From NCBI GenBank assembly GCA_041738935.1, contig JBGSOV010000001.1, positions 1-64,000 on the forward strand: a stretch of 64,000 nt of DNA, given 5' to 3'. Shown one piece after another: positions 16,761 through 25,475 of this stretch (position 1 is its first letter; each line of letters begins with the position of its first letter). The notes below the pieces were generated by a model. It had not been told where the DNA came from. It made no database searches and saw only the letters and a program-made list of their open reading frames with translations. The position numbers and the translations under genes are program-made. This DNA comes from JBGSOV01 sp041738935 (GTDB lineage Bacteria; Patescibacteriota; Gracilibacteria; CAIRYL01; GCA-016699755).

Positions 16761-17128
16761 GACACAGAGTAGACAAACCCCGGCTTGGACGAAAAACTCA
16801 TCAGCGCAAAGCGCTGGTACGCAGCTTGCTGACCGCACTCTTGACACACGGAAGTATCAAAACTACCGAATCGCGGGCGAAGGTTCTCGTAGCAGAAGTC
16901 GATCAATTGATCACGAAGGTGCGCCGTCAACCTGAACAGCGCGAACAAATCCGTTGTGCCAAAGCTGTCTTATTTCATGAAGATGCACAGCGCAATTTGA
17001 TTGAAAAAATCCTTCCTGCAATTGCTGGTCGTTCGTCCGGTTATACACGTACGACTCGCCTAGGACCACGAAAAGGTGATGGAGGATCAATGATAGCTGT
17101 CGAACTTTTTGTATCAGATTCCAAATGA
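16757..17128 (+). CDS. rplQ: 50S ribosomal protein L17, 123 aa
   Basis: 50S exit-tunnel-region protein. Typical start MRHRVDKPRLGRKTHQRKALVR, then LLTHGSIKTTESRAKVL and the end GYTRTTRLGPRKGDGGSMIAVEL. It overlaps rpoA (ATGA) and rplM by 4 nt each, hence tight coupling. Confidence 0.96.
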   Translation: MRHRVDKPRLGRKTHQRKALVRSLLTALLTHGSIKTTESRAKVLVAEVDQLITKVRRQPEQREQIRCAKAVLFHEDAQRNLIEKILPAIAGRSSGYTRTTRLGPRKGDGGSMIAVELFVSDSK

Positions 17129-17553
17129 AGACATTTTTACCAAAAGAGGCTGACTTGCAACGTAAATGGTATGTAATCGATGCCCAGGGCAAAAGCGTTG
17201 GCAATATTGCCACTACAGCGGCAAAGCTACTCAGAGGCAAAGAGAAAACTATCTTTACTCCACATCTTGATGTGGGTGATGGTGTTGTTATCATCAATAT
17301 CGAAAAGGTCACTTTGAGTGGTGGCAAATGGGTACAAAAACAATATTATCGTCACTCGGGTTATCCTGGTGGACTGAAAGCTACTTCTGCTGAAGATATG
17401 CACGCCAAAAAACCAACTGAAATTTTACGATTAGCGGTTGCTGGCATGATTCCTCGTAATCGTCTCAAAAAAGACATCATGAATCGATTGCGCGTTTTTG
17501 TCGGAGGAGAACACAATTTGCAATCGCAAAAGCCCGAAACAATCAACATTTGA
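17125..17553 (+). CDS. rplM: 50S ribosomal protein L13, 142 aa
   Basis: Early-assembly 50S protein. Recognised by RKWYVIDAQGKSVGNIATTAAKLLRGK, YYRHSGYPGGLK and GMIPRNRLKKDIMNRLRVF. Paired with rpsI as in most bacteria. Confidence 0.96.
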   Translation: MKTFLPKEADLQRKWYVIDAQGKSVGNIATTAAKLLRGKEKTIFTPHLDVGDGVVIINIEKVTLSGGKWVQKQYYRHSGYPGGLKATSAEDMHAKKPTEILRLAVAGMIPRNRLKKDIMNRLRVFVGGEHNLQSQKPETINI

Positions 17554-17578
17554 TACTTCTTCCTATTTTTTTGTATTG

Positions 17579-18235
17579 ATGCCAGCCAAGAAAGATACTT
17601 CCGCAGAAGAGAAAAAAGTCGCCAAAAAGGTGACTACAACAGCTGCTAAAAAAGCAACTCCAGCAGCAAAAGTAGAAGCAAAAACTGCTCCCAAAAAGAC
17701 TGCAGCTACTTCTGTAAAAAAAGCTCCCGCCGCTGAGAAAAAAGTTGCGCCCGCTGTTAAAGCTGTTGAATCAACAAAAACGAAGGAAGCACTCGCCACT
17801 TCAAAGGGCAAGAAGCGAAAATTGCAAATTGAAGACAAATTTAATGGACGCAAGTATTATTTGGGTGTTGGGAAGCGCAAATCGGCTACTGCCTTGGTGC
17901 GTATGCATGAAGAGGGAAAGGGCAAAATTTTTATCAATAATATTGATATTGAGAGTTATTTCTTTGGAATTTTAATTGAAGACGCGCTGCAAGGACTTAC
18001 GCTTTCTGGTAAAGAAAAAGACTTTGATATTACGATCAAGGTAACAGGAGGAGGAGTTTGTTCACAATCGGGTGCCGTTCGCCACGGAATTGTCCGCGCA
18101 CTGGTAGAATTTGACGCCTCACTTCGTCCTGTTCTCAAAAAAGCTGGACTCCTTACACGTGATGCACGCCGTAAAGAACGTAAAAAACCAGGTCTCAAGG
18201 GTGCTCGTCGCGCACCACAATGGAGAAAGCGTTAA
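17579..18235 (+). CDS. rpsI: 30S ribosomal protein S9 with Lys/Ala-rich extension, 218 aa
   Basis: The C-terminal 130 residues are S9: YYLGVGKRKSATALVRM, GGGVCSQSGAVRHGIVRAL and the end RKKPGLKGARRAPQWRKR, whose tail reaches the P-site tRNA. In front is an extension of about 85 residues made almost only of Lys, Ala, Thr and Pro, resembling histone-H1-like tails. The ATG at 17579 (MPAKKDTS) is chosen; the 17498 start lies inside rplM. Confidence 0.93.
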   Translation: MPAKKDTSAEEKKVAKKVTTTAAKKATPAAKVEAKTAPKKTAATSVKKAPAAEKKVAPAVKAVESTKTKEALATSKGKKRKLQIEDKFNGRKYYLGVGKRKSATALVRMHEEGKGKIFINNIDIESYFFGILIEDALQGLTLSGKEKDFDITIKVTGGGVCSQSGAVRHGIVRALVEFDASLRPVLKKAGLLTRDARRKERKKPGLKGARRAPQWRKR

Positions 18236-18275
18236 GCAAGTGGCAAGTTATCGGAAGTAAGTGCCAGTGGACGTC

Positions 18276-18294
18276 ATTCCAGTTTGACTGGAAT
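18276..18294 (+). terminator. hairpin after the ribosomal operon
   Basis: Perfect 8-bp stem ATTCCAGT/ACTGGAAT with loop TTG, 41 nt after the rpsI stop. No T-run follows directly, so it may be an RNA 3' end stabiliser rather than a full intrinsic terminator. Confidence 0.35.
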
Positions 18295-18314
18295 CGGGCG
18301 GGTAATTTAAAAAA

Positions 18315-18482
18315 TTGCCTCTTCGATACTCTCTATTAAGCCAAACTCCTTCTCAAGGTGATCTCCCAATTGAAGAGCCGATATCTCGGGGACTCACATT
18401 GACAGCAGATGATTTTGTCTTGGCTCAAAATCTGACTCCGCGAATTCCGAATTGCCCCACGCAGCTGATTGCGGCACAATAG
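18315..18482 (+). CDS. possible small protein, 55 aa
   Basis: Open frame from a TTG at 18315 to the TAG at 18482. It has protein-like composition (contains TPSQGDLPIEEPISRGL and LTADDFVLAQNLTPRIP). A stop lies just before the TTG. The gatB promoter overlaps its 3' end. It may equally be chance; no family is recognised. Confidence 0.22.
   Translation: MPLRYSLLSQTPSQGDLPIEEPISRGLTLTADDFVLAQNLTPRIPNCPTQLIAAQ
18452..18480 (+). promoter_or_regulatory. promoter of gatB
   Basis: TTGCCC, 17 nt, CACAAT. It predicts a leader of about 18 nt before the ATG at 18505. Confidence 0.4.
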
Positions 18483-18504
18483 TCACCGAATTTTCTGCAA
18501 AAAA

Positions 18505-19929
18505 ATGGAATGGGAAATGGTCGCCGGACTCGAGATCCACGCTCGCATCAAGACGAAGACGAAGATGTTTTGTGCGTGCTCTAACGATACTTTTAACGCC
18601 GAGCCAAATACTCACATTTGTCCGGTGTGCGCTGGCTTCCCCGGCGCGCTGCCTGTGCCAAATACTGAGGCAATTCGCCTGGGCGCGCTGACGGCATTGG
18701 CGCTCAAATGCCAGATTCCTGCATTTTCCAAATTCGACCGCAAAAGTTATTTTTATCCCGATTTGCCATCGGGTTATCAGATTTCGCAATTTGACGAACC
18801 GATTTCAGCCAATGGAAAAGTGGAGTTTTTTGTCGCGAGTGAAATAAAATCTGTCCGCATGAATCGCCTTCATCTCGAAAACGATGCTGGCAAACTTGTG
18901 CACGAAGGCGGCGAATCACTCGTCGATCTTAATCGCGCCGGCAGTCCGCTGATGGAAATGGTGACCGAAGCCGATTTTCGCAATCCCGAAGAAATCGTGG
19001 CGTTTTTGAAAGAAATGCAAAAGATTTTGCGTACGGTCGGTAGCTCGAACGCCGATATGGAAAAAGGCATGATGCGTTGCGATGTCAATATTTCGCTCCG
19101 CCCCAAAGGTCAAGAAAAGTTCGGGACCAAAACCGAGCTCAAAAATATGAATAGTTTTACCAATATCGAAAAAGCTGTTCGAGCGGAAGTCATCCGCCAA
19201 CAAAAGATTCTTGAAGCTGGCGGCAAGATCGATCAAGAAACCCGCGGCTGGGATGTAGAGAAAGAGGTTTCGGTCTCGCAACGGAGCAAAGAAGAAGCCG
19301 CCGATTATCGCTATTTTCCGGAACCGGATATTCCACCGCTCCAATTTGACGCAGAAGACATTGCTCTTTTGAAAAGTACTTTGCCCGAGCTACCAGCAAC
19401 AAAGCTCGAACGCTTTGTTACGGACTATGGCATCGCGTGGGATACTGCGGAAATCCTCGCTGGCGATGCAGATTATTCGGCATATTTTGAAGTTGCAGCA
19501 GAAATTTCAACACATCCGAAAAAAACGGCAAACTGGATTGTGGGTGATCTCGCTGCATTTCTAAACGAAACAAACACACCAATTTCCGCAGCAAAACTGA
19601 CTGCCGCTAATCTTGGCACGATGGTTGCGCTTATCGAAAAAGGGACAATCTCAGGAAAAATCGCCAAAGAAATCTTCCCCGAATTACTCGAAAGTGGAAA
19701 AGCGATTGAAGCACTGATCCAAGAAAAAGGGCTCGAACAAGTCTCAGACAGCGGCGAAATTGAAAGAATCTGTCAGCAAGTCATTGATGAAAATCCGCAA
19801 AGTGTCGCGGATTTTAAGGGTGGCAAGGACAAAGCGCTCGGCGCGCTCGTGGGACAAGTGATGAAAAAATCCCGCGGTCAGGCGAATCCGCAAATGGCGA
19901 ATGATATTTTGAAGAAGTTAATTTCTTGA
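18505..19929 (+). CDS. gatB: Asp/Glu-tRNA amidotransferase subunit B, 474 aa
   Basis: Kinase/transamidase subunit of GatCAB, which amidates mischarged Glu-tRNA-Gln or Asp-tRNA-Asn. Signatures are EMVAGLEIHARIKTKTKMFC, CPVCAGFPGALPVPN, YFYPDLPSGYQISQ and DYRYFPEPDIPPL, with a GatB/YqeY tail domain at the C-terminus. Start ATG at 18505 (MEWEMVAGLEIH) fits the family; 18469 adds 12 unlikely residues. gatA and gatC are not in the window. Confidence 0.95.
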   Translation: MEWEMVAGLEIHARIKTKTKMFCACSNDTFNAEPNTHICPVCAGFPGALPVPNTEAIRLGALTALALKCQIPAFSKFDRKSYFYPDLPSGYQISQFDEPISANGKVEFFVASEIKSVRMNRLHLENDAGKLVHEGGESLVDLNRAGSPLMEMVTEADFRNPEEIVAFLKEMQKILRTVGSSNADMEKGMMRCDVNISLRPKGQEKFGTKTELKNMNSFTNIEKAVRAEVIRQQKILEAGGKIDQETRGWDVEKEVSVSQRSKEEAADYRYFPEPDIPPLQFDAEDIALLKSTLPELPATKLERFVTDYGIAWDTAEILAGDADYSAYFEVAAEISTHPKKTANWIVGDLAAFLNETNTPISAAKLTAANLGTMVALIEKGTISGKIAKEIFPELLESGKAIEALIQEKGLEQVSDSGEIERICQQVIDENPQSVADFKGGKDKALGALVGQVMKKSRGQANPQMANDILKKLIS

Positions 19930-19971
19930 AACCTCATTCCTCTATAGACGGAAATCTATGCAGTATTTCAG

Positions 19972-20325
19972 ATGAAAGTCATTTATAGATTAGCAGCAGA
20001 CGGTATTTTTCTTCTTCATTTTTTTGTTGTTGTAATTGCACTCTTTGGTTGGACATCATCAAGATTTTGGAATGTTTATATGCTTGTTCTAGTTGCTACT
20101 CTCATTTCAGATGTCGTATTTGGCTATTGTATCTTGAGCAGATGGGAGTTCGAAATCAGGAAAAAGATAAATCCCAAAACCGACTATGATTTTACATGGG
20201 CGACATATTACACATACAAACTAATAAACCTTCGGATACCTAACTATTATTATATTCGAGTCGCTGTAATATTCTTAATTGTTTCCATTAGCACTAATAT
20301 ATACTTCAAATTCATTTATAAATAA
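19972..20325 (+). CDS. small membrane protein, DUF2784-like, 117 aa
   Basis: Three hydrophobic segments: LLHFFVVVIALFGW (residues 15-30), VYMLVLVATLISDVVFGYCI (about 36-55) and IRVAVIFLIVSIS near the C-terminus. The HFFVV...W...CILSRWE pattern resembles DUF2784 proteins, whose function is unknown. It ends 5 nt before the acetyltransferase gene. Confidence 0.6.
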   Translation: MKVIYRLAADGIFLLHFFVVVIALFGWTSSRFWNVYMLVLVATLISDVVFGYCILSRWEFEIRKKINPKTDYDFTWATYYTYKLINLRIPNYYYIRVAVIFLIVSISTNIYFKFIYK

Positions 20326-20330
20326 ATCCT

Positions 20331-21125
20331 ATGATCAAACAACTTGACCTTCGATACGAAAAACAAGTGCTGGATTTTTGTTACCTATGCGAAAAAGAGA
20401 ACTTGTTTGTGATCGGGAGTTTTACCAATTATAAAAATACGTTTGAGCAGAACGCATTTTACGGTTATTTCGAAAATGAAAAACTTGTCGGGCTGGGAGT
20501 TTTTTTCACAAGATTCGGCAACCTAGCGATTAATGCACCGAATAAAAGAATCATCGCAGCGATTATCGACTTTGCCATGCATAATAATTCTCACATCGAA
20601 TGTATTGCTGCATTCAAACAGTATGCGGATTCGACCATCAAGCATTTGCAACAGTCCTATGGCAAAACACCAAAAACTATCAGCGACCAAACCGTGTTTC
20701 TTTTGGAAAAAAAGGATTTTATCGATTACTCCAATTGTACCGAGACCAGAGCATCGACCGAGGATATCGATGAGCTGGCGATTTTTAATTCACAGAGAAA
20801 AAAAGAGAAGGTTACGGAAATTGAGCGAAAGAAAGTTTTTTTTGAAAATGAGTTTGTACTTCGTATAAACGAAACCATCGTCTCAAAAGCGAACATCCAT
20901 GGAGCATCAAAACATTACTTTCAAATCGGTGGAGTCGGGACATTGGAGACACATCGCCGAAAAGGCTATGCCCGACAAGTCGTCAGCAAACTCTGTCAGT
21001 CATTTTTTGATGAAGGGTTGCAATATGGCCTTTTGTTTACAGCGAACGACAATATTGCAGCGCAAAAAGTGTATATAGCAATCGGTTTCAAACCAATTGA
21101 CAAGTTTGTAGTAGCTCAATATTAG
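20331..21125 (+). CDS. GNAT-family N-acetyltransferase, 264 aa
   Basis: The C-terminal half carries the GNAT fold: IGGVGTLETHRRKGYARQVVSKL is the acetyl-CoA-binding motif A, and LFTANDNIAAQKVYIAIGFKP is motif B. The N-terminal half resembles a degenerate second GNAT domain. The substrate cannot be told. It lies 5 nt after a small membrane gene, probably in one operon. Confidence 0.75.
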   Translation: MIKQLDLRYEKQVLDFCYLCEKENLFVIGSFTNYKNTFEQNAFYGYFENEKLVGLGVFFTRFGNLAINAPNKRIIAAIIDFAMHNNSHIECIAAFKQYADSTIKHLQQSYGKTPKTISDQTVFLLEKKDFIDYSNCTETRASTEDIDELAIFNSQRKKEKVTEIERKKVFFENEFVLRINETIVSKANIHGASKHYFQIGGVGTLETHRRKGYARQVVSKLCQSFFDEGLQYGLLFTANDNIAAQKVYIAIGFKPIDKFVVAQY

Positions 21126-21190
21126 GAACTGAGCAGAATATCTTAGAGTAAGGCGTAAGACTCTGTATTCACCGATTTATTGCCGCTTGG

Positions 21191-21865
21191 TCACCCAAAC
21201 CGATGTTTCTCCATTGGCGCTTCGCTTTCGATATTTTCGAGGCGTTTTTTGAAGTCTGCCAAATATTGCTTGCGTCCATCATCGCCGACTTGAAAAGTCG
21301 ACCAAGCGACAAATGTCGGCAAGACTTCAACACCACAAAAATAGAGCGCACCATGCGTAATCGGAAATAGTACCTGATCCAAAGTCGTACCGTGGACACC
21401 GTCTTCTTTGTACAATTCTGCTGGCCCGCCTGTTGTTACACTGAGCATGCCGCGTTTGCCGCGAAGCAGACCACCGGCGTACATAGCACCAAACCCCCAC
21501 GTAACATCGAGCGCAAACACGCGATCGATCCAACCCTTGAGGATTGCCGGCGCGCCAAACCACCAGACCGGAAAATTGAAAATAATCAAGTCCGCCGTTT
21601 TGACCTTGGCGATTTCTGCTTTGATGTCATCGACAAAGAGATTTTTTTCCACAGCATTGCGCTGTTCGATCATGTCGTTGAAATATGACGGATCCATGCG
21701 CTCGGTAAAATCGGCGCCCGATACAACTGGATTAAACTTCATTTGATACAAGTCCGAGACCGTCACACTATGACCTTTGGCAGTAAGCGTTTCGACTGCA
21801 AGATCTTTCATGGCACTGCCGAAGGACTTTGGTTCTGGCGAAGCGTGGACGAGTAAGATTTTCAT
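21191..21865 (-). CDS. NAD(P)H dehydrogenase (quinone)-like flavoprotein, 224 aa
   Basis: Flavodoxin-fold oxidoreductase of the NQO1/MdaB family. It starts MKILLVHASPEPKSFG (FMN/FAD phosphate loop), then LIIFNFPVWWFGAPAILKGWIDRVF and a SVTTGGPAELY segment. Such enzymes do two-electron reduction of quinones or related acceptors. Single gene, convergent with the acetyltransferase. Confidence 0.85.
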   Translation of the reverse strand: MKILLVHASPEPKSFGSAMKDLAVETLTAKGHSVTVSDLYQMKFNPVVSGADFTERMDPSYFNDMIEQRNAVEKNLFVDDIKAEIAKVKTADLIIFNFPVWWFGAPAILKGWIDRVFALDVTWGFGAMYAGGLLRGKRGMLSVTTGGPAELYKEDGVHGTTLDQVLFPITHGALYFCGVEVLPTFVAWSTFQVGDDGRKQYLADFKKRLENIESEAPMEKHRFG

Positions 21866-22013
21866 AGAGATATAAAAAATGCATCACATTGTAGAAAAAA
21901 TTTGGAAAAAAGAAATAGGCTTTCTTTCAAATATGGCTTTCCTTTTCCTCTTAAGAAACGTATAATACCATGATGGTGCGCGGTTTTTGTTATCACTTCA
22001 GTTCGTAATACAA

Positions 22014-22379
22014 ATGAATTATATTGCTTTTCTGTCGGTGGGAGTGTTTGCAGCTTTGCTGTTTGTTATCGGTGCGCACTATAATCCTGACAGCAACAAT
22101 AATTACCAAGAATATTCTCCGACAAAAATCGTGGCTGTAATCAAAGCAAAACAGCGCGAGCAGGTGCTTATTGCTCGTCGAGAACACAACATTAAAGTCG
22201 ACGAAAGCGTCATTGCTGCTTGGGAAGGCGAAAAACTCAATCAGTTTGCCAGCGTGCCGACACCAAGTCCGATTGCAGATGACAACAGTATTCCTACCAC
22301 TGAAGCAGCTTTTGGCGTTGATGCGTGGTATCAGTGGAGCAAAAGCGTGCTGGAAAAAATCTTTTCTTCTTCACGATGA
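22014..22379 (+). CDS. hypothetical membrane-anchored protein, 121 aa
   Basis: One N-terminal transmembrane helix (IAFLSVGVFAALLFVIG), then a polar tail. No family recognised. The ATG at 22014 is chosen over a TTG at 21987. A TATAAT stands at 21961-21966. The stop overlaps the start of the CPBP protease gene, so they are coupled and may work together. Confidence 0.6.
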   Translation: MNYIAFLSVGVFAALLFVIGAHYNPDSNNNYQEYSPTKIVAVIKAKQREQVLIARREHNIKVDESVIAAWEGEKLNQFASVPTPSPIADDNSIPTTEAAFGVDAWYQWSKSVLEKIFSSSR

Positions 22380-23347
22380 AAAGCATGATCCAATTTCTTC
22401 ATAGCTGCGCACAGTTTTTTCAATCCATATCGGCGTTCTTTACCGAACCATTTCGATCGCATACTTTTCCTGAAGTTCCGTGGGCAAAAAAAGATGCGGT
22501 GATTGTGGTTTTCGTTTCGACAGTTTTGTTTTCAGCACTGATTTTTGGTGGATTTTATTTAGGTGTCGAACTTGTAAATCGAGGTTTTATTGAAGCCCCT
22601 GGATTACTTGCAGAATTGGGACTCGAGATGACGACGCAAGAAGCGATGGAACTGGATATTATTGATGGCTATGGCGTGATGTCGCTGTTTTTGTACGAAC
22701 ATATATCGATTGCCATCATCGCGGGAATCTTTATGCAGGTGTTTTTGCAACTCAGTTTGCTCTACGCATATTCGCGGTGGAAATATGGCATCCATATGAC
22801 ACAATTGGGATTTCGCACTTTGCCGCTCAAGATGCTACTTGTAATGGTAGTGATGCTGTTTGTTTTGAGTGTTCTGATCCAAAATGGTGTCGTAGGATTC
22901 TATCACTTTTTTGGTATCGAAGACGCCGCTGATAATGGCGCTGCCGAACAGATGATTACACAAGGAACAGTGCCGCTGCCGGTACTCTTTATTTTTGCTG
23001 GTGTGATTGCTCCAGTGCTCGAAGAAGTGATTTTTCGCGGTTTCTTTTTAGCAGGTAGTCTTAAGCACTCGCGCACGTTTTCGGCCTTGCTGACGTCGGC
23101 AATTTTTTTCGCGGTTGCACATCTCAATCCGACTGCTTTGTTCCCCGGACTTGGCGGCGAAAGCATGTCTTTAGCGTTACCATCACTTGCCGAACTCGGC
23201 TCGGCGCTTATTTTGATGCCGATTTATTTTTTACTTGGCGTGCTGTTGGGATTTTCTTTTCTCAAAACGCGCTCTTTGTACCCAGGAATCGCTTTTCATA
23301 TGCTCAATAATACCGCAGCACTCTTGATTCTACTGCGACATGTGTAG
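22376..23347 (+). CDS. CPBP-family intramembrane metalloprotease, 323 aa
   Basis: Polytopic membrane protein with about eight hydrophobic segments. It has the CPBP (Abi/CAAX) motifs: EEVIFRGFFL (EExxxR), FAVAHLNP (HxxxN) and FHMLNN. Members cleave prenylated proteins in eukaryotes, while bacterial ones are linked to peptide maturation or immunity. ATG at 22376 overlaps the upstream stop; the 22325 start would lie inside that gene. Confidence 0.85.
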   Translation: MKSMIQFLHSCAQFFQSISAFFTEPFRSHTFPEVPWAKKDAVIVVFVSTVLFSALIFGGFYLGVELVNRGFIEAPGLLAELGLEMTTQEAMELDIIDGYGVMSLFLYEHISIAIIAGIFMQVFLQLSLLYAYSRWKYGIHMTQLGFRTLPLKMLLVMVVMLFVLSVLIQNGVVGFYHFFGIEDAADNGAAEQMITQGTVPLPVLFIFAGVIAPVLEEVIFRGFFLAGSLKHSRTFSALLTSAIFFAVAHLNPTALFPGLGGESMSLALPSLAELGSALILMPIYFLLGVLLGFSFLKTRSLYPGIAFHMLNNTAALLILLRHV

Positions 23348-23460
23348 GTAATTTTCACAATAAAAGGGAAGAAATATGCAAATTATCCGGAGAAAAATCA
23401 GTCAGAATCTTGTTGACTCTCAGTACAAAAAATAGGAAAGTAAGGCGAATTTTTTTCGCT

Positions 23461-23697
23461 ATGATTGAGTTTATTATTCCGCCAGACGCACCGCATGGGG
23501 GAGTTTTTCTTAAATCTTGCCAGATTTTGACCAAAGGAATTGCCGAAATACAGAGGGACTTGACAGCGACACGAGCTCAACTTGAAGAGTTGTTAGAGCA
23601 TGAGCACTTGTGTGTTCGCAATGCTGCTTGGGAGATTTTGAAAAAAGCAGGATTACTCGATGATTCTGCAAAAGCCAGTTTTGATGTCGCTGCCTAA
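23461..23697 (+). CDS. hypothetical protein, 78 aa
   Basis: Small, soluble, largely helical protein (residues 25-70 rich in Glu, Ala and Leu), with no family recognised. Start at the ATG at 23461 after a T-rich stretch. A TTGACT lies at 23413 without a clear -10 box. A terminator-like hairpin follows. Confidence 0.5.
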   Translation: MIEFIIPPDAPHGGVFLKSCQILTKGIAEIQRDLTATRAQLEELLEHEHLCVRNAAWEILKKAGLLDDSAKASFDVAA

Positions 23698-23750
23698 TCA
23701 GTTTCTGACCGTTTTTCTTCTGGAATAAAAAAACAACTTTCACAAATGCA

Positions 23751-23774
23751 AAGATGCGCTTGCGCTTCTTTTTT
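23751..23774 (+). terminator. probable intrinsic terminator
   Basis: AAGATGCGC/GCGCTTC hairpin with one mismatch and a TT loop, followed by a T-run, 54 nt after the preceding stop. Confidence 0.45.
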
Positions 23775-23811
23775 ATTGCTCTACACTTATTAATTGCCAT
23801 CATCATTTTTT

Positions 23812-24039
23812 ATGCTCCAAAACCTGATTTGGTTTGTCATCATCAATCTGATTTCTTTCGCGTTTTATTTTATCGTCCTGATTCGCGTCAGTCATCATGT
23901 TAAGCCGTTCCATTTTCATGAAACGCGCGAAACCAAACTTTTTGGTGTTCTTACGGTTCGCCTGATGTTCTTCATCTATTTTTTCTGTTTGCTCGCTTCA
24001 CTGTTGGTACAGCTTTTGCTTATTTTTCCGCTGATATGA
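23812..24039 (+). CDS. small membrane protein, 75 aa
   Basis: Two transmembrane segments (LIWFVIINLISFAFYFIVLI and LMFFIYFFCLLASLLVQLLLI) separated by a His-rich loop (HHVKPFHFHETRE). Unknown family. ATG at 23812 is used, since 23794 gives only a few extra residues. The stop overlaps the next start (ATGA), so it is probably a partner of the PH-domain membrane protein. Confidence 0.55.
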   Translation: MLQNLIWFVIINLISFAFYFIVLIRVSHHVKPFHFHETRETKLFGVLTVRLMFFIYFFCLLASLLVQLLLIFPLI

Positions 24040-24626
24040 GAATCGCTCCCATTCCACAAGAACCGGGTCATTCGCATATCGACTTTACTCATGTCGATGA
24101 AAAATGCTTACTATTTTTTCGCAAGCACGGGATCCATCTCTTTTTTTCTCTTACACGATATTGGCTCGTTGCCTTGGTGACGCTGGTCGCGCTGGTCTAT
24201 TTGCAAAGCAGTATTTTTAACGAAGCCGAGTATGGTCTGCTCGCTTCGGATGGGCTACTCATTTTGATAATGACATACCTTTTGATTGTTATTCATAGTT
24301 TTTTTCTGACCTGTATTAACTATTTTCTGGATTTTATTATGGTCACCAACAAGCGCGTGATTGAAGTCCACAAAACAACTTTTTTGCGTGACGAAATGGA
24401 TGAAATTCCGTTTGATTTTATCCGCGCGATTCATCACGAAAAACGCGGAATTCTCGCAAACATTCTCGACTTTGGAACACTAAATATCGAAAGTAATGTC
24501 TACCAGCGAATTTCGATGCATTTTATTCCGCATTCGGATCAAAAAGCCACCAAGATTAGCGAAATCCACGGTGACTATATCGGTATTCCCGAGCGCGCGA
24601 GTCGACGCGAAGAAGACATGCGCTAA
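24036..24626 (+). CDS. bacterial PH-domain membrane protein, 196 aa
   Basis: Two transmembrane helices (YWLVALVTLVALVYL and LLILIMTYLLIVIHSFFLT) precede a bPH2-like domain (FIMVTNKRVIEVHKTTFLRDEMDEIPFDFI, then GTLNIES). This is the architecture of YdbS/YdbT-type proteins of unknown role. Coupled to the 75-residue membrane gene before it; the tail overlaps the convergent gene by 4 nt. Confidence 0.75.
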   Translation: MRIAPIPQEPGHSHIDFTHVDEKCLLFFRKHGIHLFFSLTRYWLVALVTLVALVYLQSSIFNEAEYGLLASDGLLILIMTYLLIVIHSFFLTCINYFLDFIMVTNKRVIEVHKTTFLRDEMDEIPFDFIRAIHHEKRGILANILDFGTLNIESNVYQRISMHFIPHSDQKATKISEIHGDYIGIPERASRREEDMR

Positions 24627-25330
24627 AGCAGGTTTTTAATCAGATCAAAAGCAATACCGTAACTGCCACTGCCATAATATCCCGCAGTCGTGAGCGTATA
24701 TCGTCCGCTTTTTTGCGGTGTAAAAATGATTTCGCGCCGCGCCGACTCGATATCCTCCGTGCGAAGGAGTGCGCCATTAGGAGCAAAGATACGTATCCGA
24801 AACCAAATATTCTGTTCTGGAGAAACAACAAACCTGAGTGGTTCGTTGGCTTTGCCATCAAAGACAAATTGTCGACGCACTCCCACAGCGATTTCTTCAC
24901 TTCTTTTTGCACCTGGTCGAAGTTGAATTTCACTTGAAAAAGCGGGTTGCTGAGCAAGAATATTCTGAAAACGAATCTGATATTTTCCATATCCATAAAA
25001 GCCAAGCAGCAAAATATAATAGTCGCCATCGGCGGGCGGCGCAAAAACCACCTCACGAGCGACCCCTTCGACATCACTTTGGAGAAGCACGTTTTTTGCG
25101 CTCGCATCCAAAATCTTAAATCGATACCACACTTCGCCTTGGCGCCCGAGAGTAAAGGTGACGGGATTATTTTGTTTGGCGCTAAACCACAAGTATTGAT
25201 AGGACTCGGTGGCAATCACGCCCGATGCGGACTGACGCGGAAACAAATGGATGAGTGACTGGTCGGCGCGCGCAAGCAGTGGAGTTATCAGTAAGACGAC
25301 GGTGACGACCGAGAGTACAATTTTTTTCAT
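24623..25330 (-). CDS. secreted protein with two PPC-like repeats, 235 aa
   Basis: Signal peptide at residues 1-22 (MKKIVLSVVTVVLLITPLLARA). The mature part is two similar beta-rich repeats of about 100 residues, sharing F..........W[YF]R[FI][RK]I, EVVFAPPADGDYY/EIIFTPQKSGRYT and GFYGYGKY/GYYGSGSY. This matches the bacterial pre-peptidase C-terminal (PPC) type fold. No protease domain is present. Probably extracellular; the function is unknown. Confidence 0.6.
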   Translation of the reverse strand: MKKIVLSVVTVVLLITPLLARADQSLIHLFPRQSASGVIATESYQYLWFSAKQNNPVTFTLGRQGEVWYRFKILDASAKNVLLQSDVEGVAREVVFAPPADGDYYILLLGFYGYGKYQIRFQNILAQQPAFSSEIQLRPGAKRSEEIAVGVRRQFVFDGKANEPLRFVVSPEQNIWFRIRIFAPNGALLRTEDIESARREIIFTPQKSGRYTLTTAGYYGSGSYGIAFDLIKNLL

Positions 25331-25428
25331 ATCCTGATTACAGAAATAGCGATATGTTTTTATAAAACTTTATTTTTAATTTAGCAAGCAAAAGAGGCTT
25401 TTTTCTACAAAAAACATTCCCACAGCTT

Positions 25429-25457
25429 TTGGCAGTACAGAGATTTCACCGTATACT
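25429..25457 (+). promoter_or_regulatory. promoter of cca
   Basis: TTGGCA, 17 nt, TATACT. The predicted start lies about 12 nt before the ATG at 25476, with a T-rich leader and no Shine-Dalgarno sequence. Confidence 0.6.
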
Positions 25458-25475
25458 ACAAATGTTTTTCCTTTT

